Shown: positions 54,503 to 64,000 of the stretch, piece after piece
How the letters are laid out: each line of letters opens with the position of its first letter
Position numbering within the stretch: position 1 is the stretch's first letter
Assembly: GCF_000741785.1 (NCBI RefSeq)
Contig: NZ_JGZP01000010.1
Span: 80,620 to 144,619, forward strand
DNA: 64,000 bases
DNA from: Bifidobacterium stellenboschense
Lineage (GTDB): Bacteria > Actinomycetota > Actinomycetes > Actinomycetales > Bifidobacteriaceae
Direction of reading: 5' to 3'
Notes under the pieces: model-generated
The model's database searches: none
What the model was told of the DNA's origin: nothing
What the model saw: only the letters and a program-made list of their open reading frames with translations
Position numbers and translations under genes: made by a program

Positions 54503-56158
54503 TCAGTCGCCCCAGGCCGGCTTGTAGAAGTCGCCGTTGAGGGCGGCCTCGGCCTTGGCCTTGGCCTCCTCGAACGTGACTTCGGCCAGGGAGGCACGCA
54601 CATCGTCGAGGGCGACCGGGGTCATCGACAGGGAGTTCACGCCGATGCCGGTGAGGATGACCGCCAGATCCGGATCGGCCGCGGCCTCGCCGCACACGCC
54701 GACCGGCATGCCGTACTTGTTGCCGGCGTCCGCGATGGACTTGATCATGCGCAACACCGCCGGATGCCATGCGGTCTGGTAGTTGGAGACGGAGCCGAGC
54801 GTACGATCGGCGGCCATCGTGTACTGGGTCAGATCGTTGGTGCCGATGGAGACGAAGTCCGCGACCTGCGCGACCTTGTCGGCCATCACGGCGATGGACG
54901 GCACCTCGGCCATCACGCCGACCTTCTTCAGGCCGAAGCTCTTGCCGAGCTTGACGAAGTAGGCGGCCTCATGCTCGTCGGCGACCATCGGGGCCATGAC
55001 CCACAGGTCGGCGTTGGTCTGGGCGTCGGCGGCGGCGAGGGCCTTGAGCTGGCCTTCGAGGACCTCCTTGTGCACGCGCAGGGTACGCAGACCACGCAGG
55101 CCGAGGGCCGGGTTCGGCTCGTCCTCCGGGGTGAGGAACGGCAGCGGCTTGTCGGCGCCCGCGTCGAGCATGCGGATGACGACCTTCTTGCCCGGGAACT
55201 GGGCGAGCAGCTCGGCGTACGCCTTGGTCTGCTCCTCAACGCTCGGCGGCTCGGAGTTGCCGATGAACAGGAACTCGGAACGGAACAGGCCCACGCCCTC
55301 CGCGCCGTACTCCAGAGCGGTCTTGCCGTCGGCCGGCTTGCCGAGGTTGGCGAGCAGCGGCACGAGGTGGCCGTCCTTGGTGCCGCCGGCCTGGCCGCGC
55401 AGCTCCTTGGCACGGGCCGCCTTCGCCTTGGCGTGCTCGGCCTCCTGGATCTCGGCCTCGGTCGGCTCGGTGACGACCTCGCCCTTGGCGGCGTTGACAA
55501 TCACGGTCTCGCCGGTCTTCAGATCCTCGGCGCCGGCCGCGGAGACGACGGCGACGATGCCGCGGGCGCGGGCCAGAATCGCGGTGTGCGAGGTCGGGCC
55601 GCCCTGCGAGGTGACGATGGCGAGGGTCTTGTTCAGATCCAGACCGGAGGTGTCGGCGGGGGAGAGATCCTCGGCGACGAGCACGAACGGCTCATCGGAC
55701 TCGGGCACGCCCGGGGCGGGCACGCCGCGCAGCTCGGCGATGACGCGCTGGCCGACATCATGCAGGTCGGCCGCACGCTCCGCCTGATAGCCGCCGATCA
55801 TCTTGAACATCTCCTCGACCTGGGCGAAGCCTTCGAGCACCGCGCGCTCACCGGTCTTGCCGCCGTTGACGAGGTTCTGGATGGACGTGGCAAGGGACGG
55901 GTCGGAGGCGAACATGGCGATGGCCTCAAGAATCGGAGCGGCCTTCTTGGCGCCTTCATCGCCGTTCTTGGCCTCTTCGGCACGGTGGTTCAGCTCCGCG
56001 TTGACGGTGGCGAGGGCCTTGGTGACACGCTCGTTCTCGACGACGGCGCTGATCGACGCGTCACGGCGCACGTCGGCCGGCTCCTCCAGCGGCGGGGCCA
56101 TACGGATGACCTTGCCCACAGCGACGCCGCGACCGATTCCACTTCCGGTGATAACCAT
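54503..56158 (-). CDS. ptsI: Phosphoenolpyruvate--protein phosphotransferase (enzyme I)
   Basis: This general PTS enzyme moves phosphate from PEP to HPr. It has 551 residues from MVITGSGIGRGVAVG. A GTG three codons upstream overlaps the AAAGGAG site, so the ATG is preferred. The phosphohistidine is in GGPTSHTAILARARGI (near 190). LFRSEFLFIG and SIGTNDLTQYTMAADR are PEP-domain signatures, and a Cys is in GVCGEAAADP. It is divergent from ptsH, unlike the usual ptsHI operon. Confidence 0.96.
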   Translation of the reverse strand: MVITGSGIGRGVAVGKVIRMAPPLEEPADVRRDASISAVVENERVTKALATVNAELNHRAEEAKNGDEGAKKAAPILEAIAMFASDPSLATSIQNLVNGGKTGERAVLEGFAQVEEMFKMIGGYQAERAADLHDVGQRVIAELRGVPAPGVPESDEPFVLVAEDLSPADTSGLDLNKTLAIVTSQGGPTSHTAILARARGIVAVVSAAGAEDLKTGETVIVNAAKGEVVTEPTEAEIQEAEHAKAKAARAKELRGQAGGTKDGHLVPLLANLGKPADGKTALEYGAEGVGLFRSEFLFIGNSEPPSVEEQTKAYAELLAQFPGKKVVIRMLDAGADKPLPFLTPEDEPNPALGLRGLRTLRVHKEVLEGQLKALAAADAQTNADLWVMAPMVADEHEAAYFVKLGKSFGLKKVGVMAEVPSIAVMADKVAQVADFVSIGTNDLTQYTMAADRTLGSVSNYQTAWHPAVLRMIKSIADAGNKYGMPVGVCGEAAADPDLAVILTGIGVNSLSMTPVALDDVRASLAEVTFEEAKAKAEAALNGDFYKPAWGD

Positions 56159-56334
56159 GTTGAGCACTCCTTTATGTCTTTTGCTTCACCGCCGGCATAC
56201 CTGCGGCTCGTCCCGCAGCAACCACCCGCCGCCTTGCTTTCAGCGGGTAATCCATTTACCGACATGTGACAGTATACACAGAAAAACCATTGTGGCAACG
56301 CCGGTAATCGTTTTCTGCGTGTCGTGGAAAAACG

Positions 56335-56386
56335 TGCTATAGTGCTTACCAGTGCTTGTCAGAGACTGACACGTCAGCGGCTGACG
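56335..56386 (+). promoter_or_regulatory. ptsH promoter with two abutting 15-bp palindromes
   Basis: An extended -10 (TGC TATAGT, 56335..56343) is present without a clear -35. Immediately at or after the expected start are TGTCAG-AGA-CTGACA (56357..56371) and CGTCAG-CGG-CTGACG (56372..56386), two palindromes with no gap. They may be tandem operators or RNA hairpins in the 5' leader. Confidence 0.65.
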
Positions 56387-56423
56387 CACGCGAAGGAAAA
56401 CCGTAAGACCAAAGGAGTGCTCA

Positions 56424-56690
56424 ATGGCAACCGTCACCCGTTCCACCGTCATCAACGACCCCGTCGGCATTCACGCCCGCCCGGCCGCCGAGTTCGCTCA
56501 GGCCGTCGCCGCCTCCGGCCACACCGTCACCATCGCGAAGGGCGACGGCGCCGCCGTCCCGGCCGGCTCCATCCTGTCCGTCATGGGTCTGGGCGTCAAG
56601 CAGGGCGACACCGTCACCCTGAACGTCGAAGGCGACAACGCCGAGGCCGTGGCCGACTCCCTGGTCGAGACCCTGCTCAAGGCCGAGTAA
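56424..56690 (+). CDS. ptsH: Phosphocarrier protein HPr
   Basis: This 88-residue phosphocarrier has the phosphohistidine in PVGIHARPAAEFAQ and the regulatory serine region SILSVMGLGVKQGD. AAAGGAG precedes the start. It relays phosphate from enzyme I to IIA proteins. It is followed by a hairpin and a LacI-type regulator on the same strand. Confidence 0.97.
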   Translation: MATVTRSTVINDPVGIHARPAAEFAQAVAASGHTVTIAKGDGAAVPAGSILSVMGLGVKQGDTVTLNVEGDNAEAVADSLVETLLKAE

Positions 56691-56760
56691 GACCGACACA
56701 TAGACTTCGGCCGTCGCCAGCGCATGGGCGATGTGTCGAATCCCTTATTGCAAAGACGAG

Positions 56761-56808
56761 TTCGCCGTCCGACGCGGTATCATACTGTGCCGGGCGGCGA
56801 ATTTGTAT
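56761..56808 (+). terminator. Hairpin between ptsH and the LacI-family gene
   Basis: Arms TTCGCCGTCCG and CGGGCGGCGAA (one mismatch) enclose GTATCATAC and are followed by TTTGTATT. It probably terminates ptsH and may allow some read-through. Confidence 0.65.
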
Positions 56809-56866
56809 TCGCGCCGTCTTCCCGCACACCCGCCGGGAGATGCATAACAGGAAAGGGCACAGCACC

Positions 56867-57877
56867 ATGGCCAACCGGGCGGCGAAATCCCCCAGTTCCA
56901 TCCTCGAGGTCGCCACGCTGGCGAACGTCTCGACGGCGACGGTGTCACGTGTGCTCTCCGGCCGCCGCGCCAAGGACGACGACATCGCGCACCGCGTGCG
57001 CAAGGCGGCCGCCGAACTCAACTATTCCGTCAACTACGCGGCCAGCGCGCTGCGCAGCGACGTGACGAACACGATCGGCCTGGTCATCCCCTCCGCGACC
57101 GACAGCTTCAGCGCCGGTCTGCTCGACGCGCTCGAACCGGTCGTCGACTCGGACAGCCGCCAGCTGCTGCTCGGCATCGGCGAGAGCGAAGCCAAGCAGG
57201 CGGACCGCATCGAGACGCTCTGCTCGCGCAAGGTGGACGGGCTGATCGCCGTCACCTCCGCCGGCAACGACCTGTCCGAAGTGTTCGACCGCTATGCGGA
57301 CACGATTCCAATCGTGCAGGTGGGCGGGCACCAGCGCTCGTTCCGCACGAACATGGTCTCCATCGACGAGAACACGGCAATGGAGTCGATCATCCGCCAC
57401 CTCGCCTCGCAGGGCGTCAGGTCCGTCGCCTACCTCGCCGGCAAGGAGGTCTCGTTCGAGTCGGCGGAACTGTTCGCCATGTTCCACACGCAACTGCGCG
57501 CCGCCGGCCTCGACACCGTCAGTGCATGGAACCGGTTCGGCGATTCGACGGTGCAGCGCGGCTTCGACTGCACGATTCGCCTGTTCGGCGAAAACGGCCA
57601 CCCGGATGCGATCGTCTGCGCGGACGACACGATCGCGTTCGGCGTGATGATGGCCCTGCACGCGCTCGGCATGAGCGTGCCGGAGGACATCAAGGTGGTC
57701 GGCTACAACGACTCCCCCATCGCCTCCGCCACCCTGCCGACGATGACCTCGGTGCGCCCGCCCTACGACCGCATCGTCGCCGAATCGCTGCGCCTCATCG
57801 AGGCCGGCCCCGGGCACCCGAGCCACGTCGCCCTGCCGCCGCAGCTCATCGTCCGCGTCTCCAGCACCAAACGCTGA
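56867..57877 (+). CDS. LacI-family transcriptional regulator
   Basis: The protein has 336 residues. The helix-turn-helix and hinge have SILEVATLANVSTATVSRVLSG (residues 11-32) and AHRVRKAAAELNYSVNYAAS, followed by the periplasmic-binding-like effector domain (TIGLVIPSATDSFSAGLLDAL, DAIVCADDTIAFGVMMALHA). AGGAAAGGG precedes the ATG. Regulation of ptsH or sugar genes is inferred only from position. It lies between ptsH and the convergent holB. Confidence 0.88.
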   Translation: MANRAAKSPSSILEVATLANVSTATVSRVLSGRRAKDDDIAHRVRKAAAELNYSVNYAASALRSDVTNTIGLVIPSATDSFSAGLLDALEPVVDSDSRQLLLGIGESEAKQADRIETLCSRKVDGLIAVTSAGNDLSEVFDRYADTIPIVQVGGHQRSFRTNMVSIDENTAMESIIRHLASQGVRSVAYLAGKEVSFESAELFAMFHTQLRAAGLDTVSAWNRFGDSTVQRGFDCTIRLFGENGHPDAIVCADDTIAFGVMMALHALGMSVPEDIKVVGYNDSPIASATLPTMTSVRPPYDRIVAESLRLIEAGPGHPSHVALPPQLIVRVSSTKR

Positions 57878-57908
57878 CACGACGCCTCGCGACGGCGGAA
57901 CCCGCGAC

Positions 57909-59060
57909 TCACGGGATCAGCGCGCAGAACAACGCCTCGAAGACGAGCGTCGGATTGCCGTTGCCCATAAGCCGCTTGCGGGCGTGCGCCACCTCGTCGA
58001 GCCGCGCGAGCGCCGCCGCCCGCGGCATGCGCGCCGCCAGCTCGGTGATCGCCGCCCGGTTCTCCAGGTTGATGAGTCCGACCGCGTCCTCCGCGTCGTT
58101 CTGCAGGACGGCGATGTCGCGGTAGACGGACGCGATCGAGTTGAGCGCGCGGTCGAGCACGTCGCGGCTGCGACGCGTCGCCCGACGCTTCAGGTCGTCC
58201 TTCTTCGCGATCGCGTTGTAGGCGCCGCGCAGTTTCGGCGGGATGCGGTCGTCCGGCCCCAAGCCGTTGACGCGGCGGAAGTCCGCCTCCGCCTTCGCCG
58301 CCTGCCCGGACACGTCCACTTCGGCCTGCGCCTTCGCGTTGTCGATGAGCCGGCCAGCGAGCAGCACCGCGTCGGACGCCTTCGCGAGTTCCAGCACGCC
58401 GACGACGAGCTCGTCGCGGTCGGTCATCACGCGTTCGTCGGTCGCATACAGTTTCGCGATGCCGATATGCCCCTCCGCGAGCCGCGCCGCGCGCCGCGCG
58501 AGATGCGCGTCCGCGCCGACGGAGCGTTCCAGATACGCGGCGACGGCCGCCTGCTGCGGTACGGCGAGGTTCACGATGCGCGTGCGCGAACGGATCGTCG
58601 GCAGCACGTCCTGCGCGCTCGGTGCGCACAACAGCCAGATGCAATGCTCGGCCGGCTCCTCGATCTCCTTGAGCAGCACGTTCGTCGTACGTTCGAGCAT
58701 GCGGTCGACGTCCTCGATGATGATGATGCGCCACGGCGCGGTGCTCGGCATCTGCTCGGACACGCCGATCAGCTCGCGCACCTCGTCGATGCCGATCGTC
58801 ACCTTGTCGGTGGCGAGCACGCTCACGTCCGGATGCGTGCCGGCGAGCACCTGCTTCGTGATCTTCGTCGGCTCGTCGCCCAGACCGTGGTCGGGGCTTT
58901 CGAGCGCGGCGGCGAACGCGCGCGCGAGGTTCGAGCGGCCCGATCCGGGAGGACCGCAGATCAGCCACGACTGTGCGATCTGCTTCGGGTCGCCGGCGGC
59001 GATCGTCTTCAGCCGTTCGACGACCGGCTGCTGCCCGATGATCGCATCCCATACGCTCAT
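57909..59060 (-). CDS. holB: DNA polymerase III delta' subunit
   Basis: This clamp-loader subunit has 383 residues. It carries the P-loop-like [15 protein letters not shown], with Arg where Lys is normal, as is usual for delta' proteins that do not hydrolyse [23 protein letters not shown] and [10 protein letters not shown] (SRC-like region) are conserved. It overlaps the tmk stop by four bases. The topA-tmk-holB order is typical of actinobacteria. Confidence 0.93.
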   Translation of the reverse strand: MSVWDAIIGQQPVVERLKTIAAGDPKQIAQSWLICGPPGSGRSNLARAFAAALESPDHGLGDEPTKITKQVLAGTHPDVSVLATDKVTIGIDEVRELIGVSEQMPSTAPWRIIIIEDVDRMLERTTNVLLKEIEEPAEHCIWLLCAPSAQDVLPTIRSRTRIVNLAVPQQAAVAAYLERSVGADAHLARRAARLAEGHIGIAKLYATDERVMTDRDELVVGVLELAKASDAVLLAGRLIDNAKAQAEVDVSGQAAKAEADFRRVNGLGPDDRIPPKLRGAYNAIAKKDDLKRRATRRSRDVLDRALNSIASVYRDIAVLQNDAEDAVGLINLENRAAITELAARMPRAAALARLDEVAHARKRLMGNGNPTLVFEALFCALIP

Positions 59061-59782
59061 CGCGTCTCACCGCCCGCCGTCAGCGCCGCGACATCACGCT
59101 CGATGCACGCCCACACCGCGGCGATCGGCTGCGACGCGTCGATCACGCGGAACCGGTCGGGCTCGGCGGCGGCAAGAGCGAGGAACGCGTCGCGCGTACG
59201 GCGCTGGAAGTCGTCGCCCGCGGATTCCATGCGGTCCTCGTCGTGGGTGAGACGCGTGTGTGACAGGGCGGGATCCATGTCGAGCAGGTAGGTGCGATCC
59301 GGCAGGAGGCCGTTCGTGCCCCACATGCTCAGTTCGCGGATCTCGTCCGCCGTGAGCTCGCGCCCGCCCGCCTGATAGGCGAGGGAGGAGTCGAGATACC
59401 GGTCGGTGATGACCACCGCGCCGCGTTCCAACGCCGGGCGGATGACCTCGGCGACGTGCTGCGCGCGGTCGGCGGCGAAGAGCAGCGCCTCGGCGCGCGG
59501 GGCGATGTCGGCGGGAGCCGCGGCATCGCCGGCTGCGGGACCACCCCCAGTCGGCTGGCGCCGACAGCCCCCGCCGGCGGGGGCAGCGATATGGGCGGAG
59601 GCCTCGGCGGGGACGCCGTGGAGGAGGAGGCTGCGGATGGCCTGACCCAAGGGGGTGCCACCGGGTTCCCGGGTGACGACGACCTCACGGCCAGCGGCCT
59701 CCAACGCCGCGCGCAGCCGTTCGACCTGCGTGGTCTTGCCGACGCCGTCAACGCCTTCGAACGAGATGAACAGTCCAGTCAT
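59057..59782 (-). CDS. tmk: Thymidylate kinase with an in-frame palindromic-repeat insertion
   Basis: This enzyme phosphorylates dTMP to dTDP. It has 241 residues against about 205-215 usual. The P-loop is [12 protein letters not shown], and [41 protein letters not shown] and the LID region are normal. Residues about 66-93 ([15 protein letters not shown] and more Ala-rich sequence) replace the short segment before the EALLF helix. Residues 67-81 of it are encoded by a repeat of the genome-wide family. The site is a surface loop, so activity could be kept. It overlaps holB and lies eight bases after topA. Confidence 0.94.
   Translation of the reverse strand: MTGLFISFEGVDGVGKTTQVERLRAALEAAGREVVVTREPGGTPLGQAIRSLLLHGVPAEASAHIAAPAGGGCRRQPTGGGPAAGDAAAPADIAPRAEALLFAADRAQHVAEVIRPALERGAVVITDRYLDSSLAYQAGGRELTADEIRELSMWGTNGLLPDRTYLLDMDPALSHTRLTHDEDRMESAGDDFQRRTRDAFLALAAAEPDRFRVIDASQPIAAVWACIERDVAALTAGGETR
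59541..59584 (-). repeat. Palindromic repeat inside tmk, copy 25
   Basis: This is a complete standard copy: tail CCACCCCCA, hairpin B GTCGGCT-GGC-GCCGAC, hairpin A GCCCCCGC-CG-GCGGGGGC. It is read through as protein in tmk with no frame change. Confidence 0.92.
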
Positions 59783-59790
59783 GCAGGCTA

Positions 59791-62700
59791 CTACTTCTTC
59801 TTGGCGGTTTTGGAGGTCTTGGGCTTGGCGGCGACGACCGGCGGGCGTTCGAAGCCCTCGTTCGCGGTGAGCCAGTCGATGTCGCCCTTCACGGTGGAGG
59901 CGGTGGAGCCGATCTTCTCCGCGATGCGCGTGTTGGCCCAGCCCTTCGCGGCGAGCTTCTTCACCTCGGCACGTCGCTCGGCGCGCTTCGCCTCGACGGC
60001 GCTCACCTTCGGTGCGGCCTTCGCGCCCTTGGCGCCCTTCGCCGCGGAACCCTTGGCCCCGGAACGCCCGCGCGAACCACCGCGCTTGGCGGCCGGTCCC
60101 ATCGCGCGCTTCTCCGCGAGGATCCGGTACGCGTCCGCCGGCTCGATGGTCGCCGGATCGTACTGGCGCGGCAGCGTGCGGTTGGTCTCGCCGTCGGTCA
60201 GGTACAGGCCGAAACGGCCCTCCTTGATGACGACCGGCTTGCCGCTCTCCGGGTCGTTGCCGAGCGTGCGGATCGGCGGCTTGGCGGCGCCGCGCCCGCG
60301 CCCGCGGTACTTGGGCTGGGCGAACAGGTCCTTCGCCTGGTCGAGCGTGACGGTGAAGATCTCGTCCTCCGAGTTCAGCGACCGGGTCTCGCTCGTCCCG
60401 TCCGCCTTCGTCTTGGTCAGGTACGGACCGTAGCGGCCGTTGTTCGCGGCCATGGTCACGACCGCCGTCTCGCCGGTCTCCGCGTTCGTCTCCTCGTAGG
60501 AGCCGACCTCGCGCGGCAGGCTCAGCAGCTTCAGCGCATCGTCGAGCGTCAGGGATTCGGGGCTCATCGTCTTGAACAGGCTCGCCATCTTCGGGCGCGG
60601 CGCATCCGACTTGCGCGAACGGCGCGGCGCCGGCTTGCCGGCCGCCTCCGCCTCCTTCGCGGCCTTGCGCGCCGCGGCCTCGGCGGCGGCCGCCTCGGGC
60701 GTGATCAGCGCGACGTACGGTCCGAACCGGCCGTTGCGCACTTCGACGGTGCCGCCGGTCGCCGGGTCGACGCCGAGTTCACGCGGCCCGCCGGAATGGT
60801 TTTCGATCAGGTCGTGTGCGACCTCGACGGTCAGCTCGTCGGGTGCGATTGTGTCGGGCAGGGAGGCGCGCTTCGGGTTGCCTTCCGCGTCCGTGTGCTC
60901 CATGTCTTCGAGGTACGGGCCGTAGCGGCCGACGCGCACGTGCAGGCCGTCGCCGATCTCGATGGTGTTGATGGCGCGCGCGTCGATTTCGCCGAGCTGC
61001 GCGACCTGCTGCTGCAGGCCCTCGTGCGCCTCGTCGGCGTTCTGCGCGGCGCCCGCGCCGGAACCGAAGTAGAAGCGGGTGAGCCAGTCGCGGCCGGTCT
61101 CCTTGCCGTGCGCGATCTGGTCGAGCCCGTTCTCCATCTCCGCGGTGAACCGGTAGTCGACGAGCTTGGGGAACTTCGTCTCCAGCAGCTTGGTCACGGC
61201 GAACGCCAGCCACGAGGGGATGAGCGCGCGGCCGCGCTCGTACACGTAGCCGCGGTCGATGATCGTGGAGATGATCGACGCGTAGGTGGACGGTCGTCCG
61301 ATCTCCTTGGCCTCCAGGGTCTTGACGAGCGAGGCTTCGGTGTAGCGTGCCGGCGGCTGGGTCTCGTGGCCGTCCGCGTGCACGTCGGAGGCGGCGAGAC
61401 GCTGGCCCTCCCGCATCGGCGGCAGGGACGCGTTCTCGTCCTTGCCCTTGCCGTCACCGCTCTTCGCGGCGACGGCACCCGCAGCGCCCGCGGCACCCGT
61501 ACCGGAGGCCGCGTGGCGCCCCTCCCCCGTCGCCTTCATGAAGCCGGGGAATTCAATCACCGTGCCGGACGCCTGGAACAGCGCGTCCTCGGTCACGCCC
61601 GCATCGCCCACACCCGCGGGCGCGGAGAGCTTCACCGTGGCGGTCGAACCGGTCGCGTCGGCCATCTGCGAGGCGAGCGTGCGCTGCCAGATGAGCCGGT
61701 ACAGCTTCAGCTGGTCGCCGGGCACCTTGCCCGCAAGCTCGTCCGGATCGCGGAACCGCGCGCCGGCCGGGCGGATACATTCGTGCGCCTCCTGCGCGCC
61801 GGCGGTCTTCGTCGCGTACTGCTTCGGCGCGTCGGAGAGGAACCGCGAACCGAAATGGTATTCGACCGCGTTGCGCGCGGCGGCGATCGCCTCCTGCGAA
61901 AGCGTCACCGAATCGGTTCGCATATACGTGATGTAGCCGTTCTCGTACAGGCCCTGCGCGGCGCGCATCGTGGCACGCGAGCTCATGCCGAGACGGTTGC
62001 CGGCGGTCTGCTGCAGCGTGGACGTCGTGAACGGCGGCAGCGGGCGGCGGCGGTACGGCTTCGACTCCATCGAGACGACGGTGAACGGCGCGTCCTTCAG
62101 ACGTGCGGCGAGCGCGTTCGCCGCGGTCTCGTCAAGCTGGCGCACGTTGCCGGCGAATCCTTCCGGCGTGAGCCTGCCGTCCGCGCCGAAGTCCTTCGAC
62201 GTGGCGAGTCGCTTGCCGCCGAGCGCGACCATGCGCGCGTCGAACGTCGCGATCTCGCCGGACGCGTCCGGCGCGGCGAGCGTCGCCGTCAGATCCCAGT
62301 AGGGGGCGCGGACGAACGCCATGCGCTCGCGTTCGCGCTCGACGATGAGACGCGTCGCGACGGACTGCACGCGGCCGGCGGACAGTCCCGGCCCGACCTT
62401 GCGCCACAGCACTGGCGAGAGTTCGTAGCCGTAGAGACGGTCGAGGATGCGGCGCGTCTCCTGCGCGTCGACCATGTCCGCGTCGACGGTGCGCGTCTGG
62501 TCGAGGGAGCGGCGGATCGCATCCTTGGTGATTTCGTGGAACACCATGCGCTTGACCGGCACCTTGGGCTTCAGGGTTTCGACCAGATGCCACGCGATGG
62601 CCTCGCCTTCGCGGTCCTCATCGGTGGCGAGGTAGAGTTCGCTCGCGTTCTTCAACGCGGATTTCAGTTCGGAGACGGTGCGCTTCTTGTCGCCGTCGAC

Positions 62701-62919
62701 GATGTAGTAGGGCTTGAATCCGTCGTTCACGTCGACGCCGAACTTGCCGTACTTCTCCTTGTCGGCGGCGGGAACCTGGCTGGGCTGGGCGAGGTCGCGG
62801 ATGTGTCCCACCGACGCCATCACCGTGTAGCCGTCCCCCAGGTATCCGCTGATCTTGCGGGCCTTGGTGGGAGACTCCACGATCACCAGCTTGGTGTCGT
62901 TCGCGGTGCGTGCTGCCAT
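59791..62919 (-). CDS. topA: DNA topoisomerase I
   Basis: This type IA topoisomerase relaxes negative supercoils. It has 1042 residues. The Toprim domain starts with [17 protein letters not shown]. The catalytic Tyr is in [14 protein letters not shown] (near residues 331-344). Four Zn-free C-terminal repeat domains follow (for example [33 protein letters not shown]), then a Lys/Ala-rich tail and a final helix domain. Residues about 470-500 contain an Ala/Gly-rich insertion. It is the first gene of the topA-tmk-holB operon. Confidence 0.97.
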   Translation of the reverse strand: MAARTANDTKLVIVESPTKARKISGYLGDGYTVMASVGHIRDLAQPSQVPAADKEKYGKFGVDVNDGFKPYYIVDGDKKRTVSELKSALKNASELYLATDEDREGEAIAWHLVETLKPKVPVKRMVFHEITKDAIRRSLDQTRTVDADMVDAQETRRILDRLYGYELSPVLWRKVGPGLSAGRVQSVATRLIVERERERMAFVRAPYWDLTATLAAPDASGEIATFDARMVALGGKRLATSKDFGADGRLTPEGFAGNVRQLDETAANALAARLKDAPFTVVSMESKPYRRRPLPPFTTSTLQQTAGNRLGMSSRATMRAAQGLYENGYITYMRTDSVTLSQEAIAAARNAVEYHFGSRFLSDAPKQYATKTAGAQEAHECIRPAGARFRDPDELAGKVPGDQLKLYRLIWQRTLASQMADATGSTATVKLSAPAGVGDAGVTEDALFQASGTVIEFPGFMKATGEGRHAASGTGAAGAAGAVAAKSGDGKGKDENASLPPMREGQRLAASDVHADGHETQPPARYTEASLVKTLEAKEIGRPSTYASIISTIIDRGYVYERGRALIPSWLAFAVTKLLETKFPKLVDYRFTAEMENGLDQIAHGKETGRDWLTRFYFGSGAGAAQNADEAHEGLQQQVAQLGEIDARAINTIEIGDGLHVRVGRYGPYLEDMEHTDAEGNPKRASLPDTIAPDELTVEVAHDLIENHSGGPRELGVDPATGGTVEVRNGRFGPYVALITPEAAAAEAAARKAAKEAEAAGKPAPRRSRKSDAPRPKMASLFKTMSPESLTLDDALKLLSLPREVGSYEETNAETGETAVVTMAANNGRYGPYLTKTKADGTSETRSLNSEDEIFTVTLDQAKDLFAQPKYRGRGRGAAKPPIRTLGNDPESGKPVVIKEGRFGLYLTDGETNRTLPRQYDPATIEPADAYRILAEKRAMGPAAKRGGSRGRSGAKGSAAKGAKGAKAAPKVSAVEAKRAERRAEVKKLAAKGWANTRIAEKIGSTASTVKGDIDWLTANEGFERPPVVAAKPKTSKTAKKK

Positions 62920-63065
62920 GACCTCTCCTTCACCTCTCCGTTATCGTCTGTCACTGCTTCTCGACCGGCATCGACGTCGCACGGTGCCGTCGTGCTGTCA
63001 TCATACTCACCAACGGTGGCCATCCGTGTGTCCGACTCCGACCGGACGCGCGGACGGCGACCGTC

Positions 63066-64000
63066 TCAGCGCCGCTTCGGCGGTGCCGGAGGCGCGCCGA
63101 CGAGGCCGAGTCGCGTCAACGGTGCGGCGGTGAGCTGGCGCATCGCGAGCATGAGGCCGAACACGAGCGTCGTCGCGCCGCAGATGAGGATGATCGCGGC
63201 GGCGACCGCGCCGGAACGCGCCCATTCGGCGCTCATCAGCAGTCCCGGCACGACCTGCCAGACCACGTACGCGCCGTACAGGCAGGCGAACGCGCCGCCG
63301 GTGATCGCGATCGAGCCGACGACCTGCACGCCGGCGGAGGAACGGCGTTTGCCGGTGTCGTCCATGCCGGACGCGCGCGTGAACGCGAGCGTGAGCAGCG
63401 CGACGCCGCCGACGAGCAGGACCGCCATCAGCGCGTCGGACGGACGATGCCATTTGCCGTTCACGACGGACAGCGCGACGAACACGCTCCACAGTCCGCC
63501 GGCGAGCGCGGCGACCCACCGCCATCCGCGCGAGACGGCGAACAGCAGGGCGGTCGCGGCGGCCACGCCGAGGATCGTGTGCCCGCTCGGCGCGGAGTTG
63601 CCGGCGTCGATCGTCGTGTGGATGATGAACGGTCGCGGCAGCACGTCCTTGAGGAGCGACGCGGCGAAACACAGCACGCCGAACGCGACGAGCTGACCGA
63701 GCAGCCACCAGCGTCTGCGCACGATCGTGACGGCGAGCGCGGCCGCGGCGAACAGGATGGAGCCGACGAGCACGGCCACGTGCGAGCCGGCGGCGAGGAG
63801 TCCCGTGAACCAGCCGGGCACGTTGGCGGCGAAATACGTTTCGACCATGTCGTCGAACGACTGGCCGGTCTCCGTGTGTACGCCGAACCAGTAGACGCCG
63901 AACGCGGCGGCGACGAGCAGTAGACCGAACACGACGCACAACACGCGGCTCGACGCGCGCGGGCGGCGTGCGAGCGGATCGTCGTCGACGCGGCGGCGAC
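63066..64000 (-). CDS. PAP2-family phosphatase, 5' end off the window
   Basis: At least 311 residues are open to the window edge, beginning in an Arg-rich segment (RRPRASSRVLCVVFG). Membrane helices surround LKDVLPRPF, SAPSGHTILGVAAATALLF and VNGKWHRPSDALMAVLL, the three boxes of the phosphatidic acid phosphatase type 2 superfamily. The C-terminal 100 residues hold two or three more helices. The substrate may be undecaprenyl pyrophosphate or phosphatidylglycerol phosphate. Gene start is not visible. Confidence 0.88.
   Translation of the reverse strand, partial: RRRVDDDPLARRPRASSRVLCVVFGLLLVAAAFGVYWFGVHTETGQSFDDMVETYFAANVPGWFTGLLAAGSHVAVLVGSILFAAAALAVTIVRRRWWLLGQLVAFGVLCFAASLLKDVLPRPFIIHTTIDAGNSAPSGHTILGVAAATALLFAVSRGWRWVAALAGGLWSVFVALSVVNGKWHRPSDALMAVLLVGGVALLTLAFTRASGMDDTGKRRSSAGVQVVGSIAITGGAFACLYGAYVVWQVVPGLLMSAEWARSGAVAAAIILICGATTLVFGLMLAMRQLTAAPLTRLGLVGAPPAPPKRR

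Overview
The window is a high-GC, gene-dense stretch of an actinobacterial chromosome, most probably Bifidobacterium. Support comes from the bifidobacterial-type core blocks murA-plsC-gpsA-ddl, leuCD with a divergent IclR regulator, and topA-tmk-holB. An NADH oxidase, a formate-tetrahydrofolate ligase, a C69 dipeptidase starting MACTT, and a large set of GC-rich palindromic intergenic repeats fit the same picture. Genus is inferred from gene content and style; no rRNA or other marker is present.

Layout. 1-4.3 kb: a type I restriction-modification locus (partial hsdS, hsdM) next to an AAA_14/DUF4143 ATPase whose promoter carries a nested, perfectly concentric inverted-repeat operator. 4.4-9.1 kb: a four-gene ABC importer operon, bracketed by ddl itself and a 75-bp relic of the ddl 3' end. 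9.1-13.8 kb: the envelope/lipid block ddl, gpsA, plsC, murA. 14-26.7 kb: accessory genes (NADH oxidase, dihydroorotate dehydrogenase-like enzyme, CPBP protease with a repeat-built N-terminus, two bacterial PH-domain proteins, a 1234-residue Ig-like surface protein) sitting between murA and leuD, which are neighbours in many actinobacteria. 26.7-30.4 kb: leuD, leuC and the divergent regulator. 30.7-35.3 kb: a metallophosphoesterase, tRNA-Gln, two tRNA-Glu genes separated by tandem palindromic elements, and gltX. 35.4-49 kb: a DUF805 protein, nagA/nagB, a hypothetical protein, a histidine phosphatase, an MFS transporter with a parS-like site in its coding sequence, a GtrA protein, a MIF-like tautomerase, fhs, a C69 dipeptidase and a PEBP protein. 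49.3-57.9 kb: a complete sugar phosphotransferase module: GntR regulator, IIC, IIB, IIA, 6-phospho-beta-glucosidase, enzyme I, HPr and a LacI regulator. 57.9-64 kb: holB, tmk, topA and a partial PAP2 phosphatase.

How the genes work together. Enzyme I and HPr (divergently transcribed) would energise the IIABC permease. Its phospho-beta-glucoside product is cleaved by the GH1 enzyme, under the GntR/UTRA regulator encoded just upstream. NagA and NagB turn GlcNAc-6-phosphate into fructose-6-phosphate. LeuCD and the IclR protein form a regulated leucine pathway unit.

The most striking non-coding content is a family of about 27 copies of a two-hairpin palindromic repeat, whose stems vary in a compensated way. 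Most copies are intergenic, but one lies in frame inside thymidylate kinase and one in frame inside the dihydroorotate dehydrogenase-like gene. Other notable signals are an 88-bp perfect in-frame direct repeat in hsdS, three 62-bp-period palindromic units between the tRNA-Glu genes, a CRP-type palindrome between murA and the NADH oxidase, and two abutting 15-bp palindromes at the start of the ptsH transcript.
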